Shown in pieces: positions 58,252 through 64,000 of a DNA stretch of 64,000 nucleotides. Under the pieces are notes generated by a model. The model was given only the letters and a program-made list of their open reading frames with translations, was not told where the DNA came from and ran no database searches. Every line of letters starts with the position of its first letter. Position 1 is the first letter of the stretch. The DNA is from Methanobrevibacter ruminantium (GTDB taxonomy: Archaea; Methanobacteriota; Methanobacteria; Methanobacteriales; Methanobacteriaceae): assembly GCF_016294135.1 (NCBI RefSeq), contig NZ_JAEDCO010000002.1:41473-105472 (forward strand), in the 5' to 3' direction. A program made the position numbers and the translations under genes.

Positions 58252-58413
58252 TTATTCATCTTCGGTAATAATTCCTTCAATACCTGCAGCACATTGAGGG
58301 CATACCCAGTCATCAGGGAAGTCTTCGATAGGTCCTGCTGGTACTTTGTAAGTTTCATCTCCGGTTTCAGAGTCCCAAGTGTATTCACAATGCATACATA
58401 CATATTTTACCAT
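58252..58413 (-). CDS. Rubredoxin
   Basis: 53 residues, MVKYVCMHCEYTWDSETGDE through DFPDDWVCPQCAAG. The two CxxC pairs (CMHC, CPQC) bind one iron. Small electron carrier, in methanogens usually for oxygen or superoxide defence proteins such as rubrerythrin or FprA. ATG 58413 follows GGTGATTAT. It sits alone in the opposite orientation to its neighbours. Confidence 0.93.
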   Translation of the reverse strand: MVKYVCMHCEYTWDSETGDETYKVPAGPIEDFPDDWVCPQCAAGIEGIITEDE

Positions 58414-58804
58414 ATAATCACCTTTTTTAAATTTAATTAATCAAATAATTATTTAATTAACCATAATTCTAATATGTACAAACTTATATAAAAAACTTTT
58501 TTAATTAATATGGTTCTTAATCAATTAAACATTTTTCACATAGAATTCCACATAGTATTTATATATAAAAATATAAAAAATGAAATAATTTAAATAATTA
58601 TTTAAATGAATAAAAAGTAATATAAAAATAAGGTATCTAATATTGATTTAAAATATTAAAAAATCATTGAAAAAAATATTTTTTATCAATTGTAGATTTA
58701 GTTTAAAACACGATTAAATAATAAATAAAAAAATTAGTAAATCAATGATTAAATCACAACACTAGATTAAAAAAAAATAAATTAATAATTATTGGAGGAA
58801 TTAG
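58414..58804. other. Intergenic spacer, 391 bp
   Basis: AT-rich, with long A and T runs, divergent promoters of rubredoxin and the GlmU-like gene, and no gene or strong hairpin that I can support. Confidence 0.55.
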
Positions 58805-60124
58805 GTGAAAGCTATAATCTTAAGTGCAGGCGAAGGAACAAGAATGAGACCTTTGACTCTCACAAAACCTAAAACAATGTTGCCTGTTGCTGGAAAACCC
58901 ATTATTCAATATAATATAGAGGCACTGCGTGACTGTGGTGTGAAAGACATTCTTCTTATTGTAGGATATAAAGAAGAGATTGTTAGAAATTACTTTAAGG
59001 ACGGTTCACATCTTGGAGTGAATATCAGTTATGCTACACAAAGCAAATTGGAAGGAACTGCAGATGCAATCGGCTATGGAAAAGATTTCATAGAAGACAG
59101 TTTAATAACCCTTAATGGAGACATAATCTTGGATGTGGATATCCTTAGCGAAATCATTGAGGATTATGAAAAATCAAAACCAGACACATTAATGGTTCTT
59201 ACAGAAGTTGAAGATCCAAGTGCATTCGGTGTAGTTGAATTGGATGGGGACAATATTATCAATATTGTTGAAAAGCCTAAAAAAGAGGAAGCTCCAAGTA
59301 ATTTGATCAACACTGGAATATACATCTTCAATAAGGACATCTTTGATAAGATTGACAAGACTGAAGTTTCTCCAAGAGGAGAATACGAAATTACAGATTC
59401 CCTCTCCCTTCAAATATCTGATGGAAAAGTGGTAAAAGGACATAAAACCACTAAAGAATGGATGGACATTGGAAAGCCATGGGAATTGATTGAAATCAAC
59501 GAAGAATTGCTAAATCATATTGAAGGAGAAATCAAGGGAACTGTTGAAGAAGGCGTTACAATCCATGGAGAAGTATTCTTAGATGAAGGCAGCCTTCTCC
59601 GTTCTGGAGTTTACATTAAAGGTCCTGTTTACATCGGTAAAAACTGTGACATTGGACCAAACTCATACATTAGAGGAAATTCCTACTTTGGAGATAATGT
59701 TCATATAGGTAATGCAGTGGAAATCAAGAACTCAATCATTATGGAAAACACCAATGTAAGCCATTTAAGTTATGTAGGTGACTCCATTTTAGGTTCCAAT
59801 TGTAATATCGCAGCTGGAACAAACATTGCTAACTTACGTTTTGACAATAAGACTGTAAAAACAACTATTAAAAACAAGAAAACAGACACTGGAAGACGTA
59901 AATTAGGTGCAATCGTAGGAGACTCTGTAAAAACTGGAATCAACTCAAGCTTAAGCCCAGGAGTCAAGATAGGAGTGAGAGCTACAATCGGTTCTGGTGT
60001 CCTATTATATGAAGACTTAGAGTCCGACATGAGAGTCTTGGTAAAGCAAGAGCATATTTTCCAAAACAAAAAAGAAACTGGACAAATCTCTTTAGAAGAA
60101 GTGGATGAAAATAAAGAAGAATAA
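58805..60124 (+). CDS. glmU: Bifunctional sugar-1-phosphate nucleotidylyl-/acetyltransferase (GlmU-like)
   Basis: 439 residues: an N-terminal nucleotidyltransferase (LSAGEGTRMRPLTLTKPKTM) and a C-terminal left-handed beta-helix of hexapeptide repeats (GPVYIGKNCDIGPNSYIRGN ...). The archaeal enzyme makes UDP-GlcNAc from glucosamine-1-P, or nucleotide sugars such as dTDP-glucose in relatives. Start GTG 58805 follows GGAGGA. In context with glmM this is most simply the UDP-GlcNAc pathway. Confidence 0.9.
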   Translation: MKAIILSAGEGTRMRPLTLTKPKTMLPVAGKPIIQYNIEALRDCGVKDILLIVGYKEEIVRNYFKDGSHLGVNISYATQSKLEGTADAIGYGKDFIEDSLITLNGDIILDVDILSEIIEDYEKSKPDTLMVLTEVEDPSAFGVVELDGDNIINIVEKPKKEEAPSNLINTGIYIFNKDIFDKIDKTEVSPRGEYEITDSLSLQISDGKVVKGHKTTKEWMDIGKPWELIEINEELLNHIEGEIKGTVEEGVTIHGEVFLDEGSLLRSGVYIKGPVYIGKNCDIGPNSYIRGNSYFGDNVHIGNAVEIKNSIIMENTNVSHLSYVGDSILGSNCNIAAGTNIANLRFDNKTVKTTIKNKKTDTGRRKLGAIVGDSVKTGINSSLSPGVKIGVRATIGSGVLLYEDLESDMRVLVKQEHIFQNKKETGQISLEEVDENKEE

Positions 60125-60255
60125 AAAATTAATGAAAATTATATTAATTAATTTTCAATTTTAAAAAAAAAATAATTAAAAATTATTAATAAAATAATGC
60201 AATTATATTTATTAATTCATATGATTAATAAAAAAAATTAAAAGAGGAGTATATT

Positions 60256-60732
60256 ATGAAACTCAACGAACCCGTAAAAATATTCCCTGGTGCACAAGTA
60301 ATCGGTGATGTTGAAATTGGTGAAAACTGTTCCATATGGCATGGAGCGGTTATTCGAGGAGATGTAGGACCTATAAGAATAGGCAAAAACTCCAATGTGC
60401 AGGACAACTGTGTTCTTCACACTTCAGCAAACTTGACTCTTAAGATTGGAGACAATGTGTCTATAGGACATGGTGCTGTAGTTCATGGATGTGAAATTGA
60501 TGACAATGTTCTTATAGGAATGAATGCTACTGTTTTAAATGGCGCTAAAATTGGTAAAAACTCAATTGTAGGTGCTGGAGCAGTAGTCAGTGAAAATAAG
60601 GAATTTCCGGAAAACAGCTTAATCTTAGGTGTTCCTGGAAAGCTTATTAAGGAAACTACACAAGACCAAAGAGACCATATTCTTTGGAATGCATCACACT
60701 ATGTTGAACTTGCAAATGAATACGATGATTAA
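60256..60732 (+). CDS. Gamma-class carbonic anhydrase-like hexapeptide protein
   Basis: 158 residues of left-handed beta-helix. The three zinc-ligand histidine positions are plausible at NCVLHTS, IGHGAVVHG (two His). The Cam enzyme of Methanosarcina is a zinc carbonic anhydrase of this type; many family members have other acyltransferase roles. ATG 60256 follows AGAGGAG. Located between GlmU-like and HisC genes. Confidence 0.82.
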   Translation: MKLNEPVKIFPGAQVIGDVEIGENCSIWHGAVIRGDVGPIRIGKNSNVQDNCVLHTSANLTLKIGDNVSIGHGAVVHGCEIDDNVLIGMNATVLNGAKIGKNSIVGAGAVVSENKEFPENSLILGVPGKLIKETTQDQRDHILWNASHYVELANEYDD

Positions 60733-60849
60733 ATCATCTATTCATCAACTTTTTTTATAAATAACATCTGAAGTTTATAATCATCTTATCATAATGCTGA
60801 TTAGATACTGGCTATCAATGATTGAAAAACATATCAAGAAGGTAAAATA

Positions 60850-61974
60850 ATGAAAGTACGTAAAGAAGTAGAGGAATTAGACCCATATGTTCCTGGAAGA
60901 TCAAAAGAGGAAATCGCACAGGAATTTGGAGTGAAAAAGGAAGACATCATCAAATTGGGGTCTAATGAAAATCCATGGGGACCATCTCCAAAAGTAAAGG
61001 AAGCTATTGAAAAAGAACTTGCAAACATTAACAGATACCCTGAATCCGATTTGGAAGAGCTAAAAAAGGAATTTGCAAGATACTCCAATGTAAAGCCAGA
61101 ACAGATTATCATTGGAGGAGATGGTGCAGATGAGCTTATTGACACTTTAGCAAAAACCTTCATTGAACCTGGTGACGAATTTATAGTCCCTTTACCTTCT
61201 TACATGTATTATGAATTCTTATTCAAGCCATATGGTGCTATTCCTAATTATGCAAAATGGAATTTGGAAACAAATACCCTTGATTTGGATTCTGTGCTCA
61301 ATGCAATAAATGAAAAAACAAAAATGTTATTCCTATGCACTCCGAATAACCCAACTGGAGCATTGGTTTCACAAGATGAATTAAGAGCAATTCTCGATAA
61401 AACCAATAAATCCAAAGGTGGAGTTTGTGATGCGGTAGTTGTAATAGATGAAGCGTACTTTGAGTACTCCCTAACCAATAATGTCAACCTTTTAGACGAG
61501 TATGACAATATTTTCATTCTTAGAACAATGTCTAAAGTAATGGGGCTTGCAGGAATGAGAATAGGCTACGGTATTTCAAGCAAGGAAATCATTGAATTCA
61601 TGCACAGGATCAAACCTGTTTTCTCACTTACAAAACTTTCATATATAGCTGCTCTCACTACAATAAAGGACACAGAATACATTGAAAAGTCCATTAAGGA
61701 TGGAATAGAAAGCAGAGATTTCCTATATGATGAGATATCCAAAATGAAATCCGTTAAAGTCTATAAATCCTATTCCAATTTCATGTTGATTGACATTCAT
61801 GATACAGGTTACACAGCTGCAGAGATTACAAGAGAATTCATGAAAAGGGGAATGATTGTAAGAGACTGCACTTCATTCAAGGGATTGGATGAATATTACT
61901 TTAGAATAAGCATTTGCACATTGGAAGAAGATAAAAAATTCTTAAATGTTATGAGAGAAATTTTAAATGAATAA
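60850..61974 (+). CDS. hisC: Histidinol-phosphate aminotransferase
   Basis: 374-residue PLP enzyme of histidine synthesis. The lysine is Lys229 in [22 protein letters not shown], the phosphate-binding [18 protein letters not shown] and DEAYFEYS are in order. ATG 60850 follows AAGGTAAAATA. No other his genes in the window, as is common in archaea where the pathway is scattered. Confidence 0.93.
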   Translation: MKVRKEVEELDPYVPGRSKEEIAQEFGVKKEDIIKLGSNENPWGPSPKVKEAIEKELANINRYPESDLEELKKEFARYSNVKPEQIIIGGDGADELIDTLAKTFIEPGDEFIVPLPSYMYYEFLFKPYGAIPNYAKWNLETNTLDLDSVLNAINEKTKMLFLCTPNNPTGALVSQDELRAILDKTNKSKGGVCDAVVVIDEAYFEYSLTNNVNLLDEYDNIFILRTMSKVMGLAGMRIGYGISSKEIIEFMHRIKPVFSLTKLSYIAALTTIKDTEYIEKSIKDGIESRDFLYDEISKMKSVKVYKSYSNFMLIDIHDTGYTAAEITREFMKRGMIVRDCTSFKGLDEYYFRISICTLEEDKKFLNVMREILNE

Positions 61975-62005
61975 ATAATTCATTTTATTTTTAAGAGCTG
62001 ATAGA

Positions 62006-62716
62006 ATGGAATATAGTGTAACAGTTACATCATCAATTGAATATCCTAAAAATATGTCTTTTGTAATATTTTTAGCAAAATGCCCTCTCAGATGCCCATA
62101 TTGCAGTAATAGCGAAATATTGGAAGAGGGAACTGAAATCAGCTTGGAAGAGATATATGAAAAGATTGATGATTCAGCAATGTTTATGGATGCTGTTGTT
62201 GTTTCAGGAGGGGAACCTTTAGTCCAATATGAAGATGTAATTGAAATTTTTAAATATGTTAGAGAAATTGGTCTTAAGACCAAATTGGATACAAGTGGAG
62301 TTTATCCAGACAGGCTCCAAAAAATATTGGATTTAGGATTAGTGGATTATGTGGCTATGGATATCAAGGCACCATTCGACAAATATGAGGAAGTCATTAA
62401 AGCAGACATTGGGCAAAAGGTAAAGGAATCCATGGAAATTGTAAATAAATATGATGATATCACTTTAGAATGCAGAACCACTTATTGCCCTAAATTGCTT
62501 ACAGAAGAAGACCTCTTTACAATAGTTGATGAAGTTGAATGTGACTTGTACACCATTCAGCAATTTAGAAACAGATGCGTTTTAGATGAATCATTGGCAG
62601 AGGCAGAAGAGCCAAATCCTCATGACATGGAGGATATCGCTAAAAGGATCAAAGAGGCATATCCTAATCAGGACATAAATGTAAAAACTGCAGAATTCGG
62701 TCAAAAAAGCATTTAA
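62006..62716 (+). CDS. Radical-SAM activase, anaerobic ribonucleotide reductase type
   Basis: 236 residues, with the three-cysteine cluster KCPLRCPYC (Cys26, Cys30, Cys33), the SAM-binding VVVSGGEPLVQ and a later FRNRCVLDE. This is the NrdG/PflA-like group that generates a glycyl radical on a partner enzyme. The partner (for example NrdD) is not in the window. It follows hisC closely. Confidence 0.88.
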   Translation: MEYSVTVTSSIEYPKNMSFVIFLAKCPLRCPYCSNSEILEEGTEISLEEIYEKIDDSAMFMDAVVVSGGEPLVQYEDVIEIFKYVREIGLKTKLDTSGVYPDRLQKILDLGLVDYVAMDIKAPFDKYEEVIKADIGQKVKESMEIVNKYDDITLECRTTYCPKLLTEEDLFTIVDEVECDLYTIQQFRNRCVLDESLAEAEEPNPHDMEDIAKRIKEAYPNQDINVKTAEFGQKSI

Positions 62717-62960
62717 ATAGCTATTTAAAAATCATTCATACTCATTAATTAATCTAGAAATTTCTAAAATTAGCTTAAATTATATATAATTATCTAAAAT
62801 TGTTTAGATTAATCTGATTACCTAAACCAATAAACGTGAAATTTAAAAAATAAATAGATAAGTTTATTAATTTTTCAATAAAGATAATAATATAATTAGG
62901 ATTACTTAATTATTTATTTTAGACTATTTTTTATTAAAAGTCTCCAAAAAAGGTGATAAA

Positions 62961-64000
62961 ATGCCAATCATGTCCTTTGGAAGTCAGAACATAAATATAA
63001 TCACAAATAAAAAAGCTATGACTGTAAGGAAGTTATGGAAAACACCTTTAAAAGTTGGAGACAGACTTCATTGCTATTGGAATTTAGCTTCTAAAGAAAA
63101 AAAGAAAATTTTTGAAGCTCAAGTTACTGACGTTAAGACACTCCCATTTAAAGAAATCAAAAACAATGATAAGCTAGCCCAAGAGGAAGGATACGCAGAT
63201 TCCAATGAAATGGTGAAGGAATTTAAAAAGATGTATCCTGATGGAATCTCTGATGAAGATTTATTCCAGGTGATCTATTTTGAAAAGCTAGACATCAACA
63301 AATGGAAAGGGGAAAAAATTGACCAAAAAGAGATGATTACTCAAAGGGCAGACATTTTATTTGATACAGGTAAATATGACAAGTCTGTCTTATGTTATAA
63401 TGCTGCATTAAAGATTGATCCAAATGATGTTTATCTTTTAAACAAAAAAGGGGACAATTTAAGCAGGCTCGACCGTTTTGATGAATCCATTGAATGTTAT
63501 GACAAGGCTTTGGAGATTGAAGGGGATAATGAATACATCTGGAACAACAAGGCAATAGCTATGCTTAACTCTGGAAATATAGAGGAAGCACTTGAAGCAA
63601 GCAATGGTGCATTGAATGCAAACCCTAACAATCCAGTAGTTCTCTATTGGAGAGGATTTATTCTAGAAATCTTAGCAGAATTCGATAAGGCCTTAGAGGT
63701 TTATGATAAATTGATTACCATTGATGACACCAACCCAGAAGTTTGGAATGCACGTGGAAATGTATTGACTGATATGGAAAGGCCTGAAGAGGCATTGGAA
63801 GCATATGACAAGGCATTGGAATTATGTTTGGAAGATTCTGAAATAGATGCAACAGCACAAAACAGGAAAGGAAATGCTCTCCTTGATCTTGGTAGATTTG
63901 AAGAGGCAATTGAATGTTATGATAAAGCGATAGAGCTTGAGCCAAGAAACACTTCATTCCTATTGAACAAGGGAGTTGTATTGATGGAACTTGACAGATT
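62961..64000 (+). CDS. ASCH-domain protein with tetratricopeptide repeats, runs off the end
   Basis: Starts at ATG 62961 after AGGTGATAAA and is open to the window end (346 codons, incomplete). Residues about 15-115 (KKAMTVRKLWKTPLKVGDRL ... FKKMYPDGISDEDLFQVIYF) match an ASCH domain, a PUA-like fold associated with RNA. From about residue 130 on there are TPR units of 34 residues with the usual Trp/Leu/Gly/Tyr/Ala pattern (such as AWNNKAIAMLNSGNIEEALE, WNARGNVLTDMERPEEALEA). Methanobacteriales have many TPR proteins; fusion to ASCH is less usual. Probably a protein scaffold with an RNA link; function unknown. Confidence 0.85.
   Translation, partial: MPIMSFGSQNINIITNKKAMTVRKLWKTPLKVGDRLHCYWNLASKEKKKIFEAQVTDVKTLPFKEIKNNDKLAQEEGYADSNEMVKEFKKMYPDGISDEDLFQVIYFEKLDINKWKGEKIDQKEMITQRADILFDTGKYDKSVLCYNAALKIDPNDVYLLNKKGDNLSRLDRFDESIECYDKALEIEGDNEYIWNNKAIAMLNSGNIEEALEASNGALNANPNNPVVLYWRGFILEILAEFDKALEVYDKLITIDDTNPEVWNARGNVLTDMERPEEALEAYDKALELCLEDSEIDATAQNRKGNALLDLGRFEEAIECYDKAIELEPRNTSFLLNKGVVLMELDR

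Overview
The window is one chromosome segment of a methanogenic archaeon of the order Methanobacteriales, most likely a Methanobrevibacter. By eye the DNA is roughly two-thirds A+T, with very AT-rich spacers. The gene content supports this placement: archaeal information-processing genes (aEF-1beta, Pth2, RLI/ABCE1, RadB, AlaRS, P0/P1/L1/L11, Spt5, SecE, TFE, Pelota, S3Ae, ArcS, ThiI), HypC, a cobalt ECF transporter, an F420-ligase relative, a MraY-like enzyme that fits a pseudomurein wall, and archaeal lipid and sugar enzymes (AIP synthase, ApgM, GlmM, GlmU-like). The species call is inference.

Layout. 1-1332 (minus): aEF-1beta, a zinc-finger microprotein and an amino-acid-kinase-fold protein (possibly MfnE) with no canonical start codon. 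1608-4553: three consecutive broken genes (membrane acyltransferase, esterase, DUF4013 protein). 4652-8674: Pth2, RLI and a two-gene ABC exporter. 8868-15735: aminotransferase, RadB, Sua5, AIP synthase, DUF357, a small acidic protein, GNAT, a nonsense-mutated zinc-ribbon gene and FBP aldolase/phosphatase. 16103-23972 (minus): two-repeat TMEM175-type channel, DUF998 protein, ThiI, AlaRS, an anchored hydrolase and two zinc-ribbon proteins. 24163-29784 (minus): the stalk/L1/L11/Spt5/SecE/FtsZ block, with twin hairpins after ftsZ. 30073-36711: pyruvate-kinase C-domain protein, CofE-like protein, an enlarged TFE, an HTH-ACT regulator with palindromes at its promoter, tRNA-Ile, MIP18-like protein, ArcS, an HD protein and HypC. 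37048-39720: cbiMNQO behind a long leader hairpin. 39998-48557: FAD oxidoreductase, nitroreductase, MraY-like enzyme, Pelota, prephenate dehydrogenase, ClC exchanger, NifX-like protein and a frameshifted flavin reductase. 48656-52478 (minus): a YafJ/EgtC-type glutamine amidotransferase with two different glutamate-cysteine-ligase-type proteins. 52837-53090: a promoter and a strongly folded candidate non-coding RNA. 53280-64000 (mostly plus): S3Ae, DUF92, ApgM, GlmM, rubredoxin (minus), GlmU-like, gamma carbonic anhydrase, HisC, a radical-SAM activase and an ASCH-TPR protein that runs off the end.

How the genes work together. Most of the window is translation, transcription and central anabolism. 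ApgM, FBP aldolase/phosphatase, GlmM and the GlmU-like protein feed gluconeogenesis and UDP-GlcNAc supply. CbiMNQO supplies cobalt for corrinoids. HypC serves hydrogenase maturation. The parts that look accessory or new are the gamma-glutamyl operon at 48.6-52.5 kb, the structured RNA beside it, the enlarged TFE and the patch of decaying genes near 1.6-4.6 kb.
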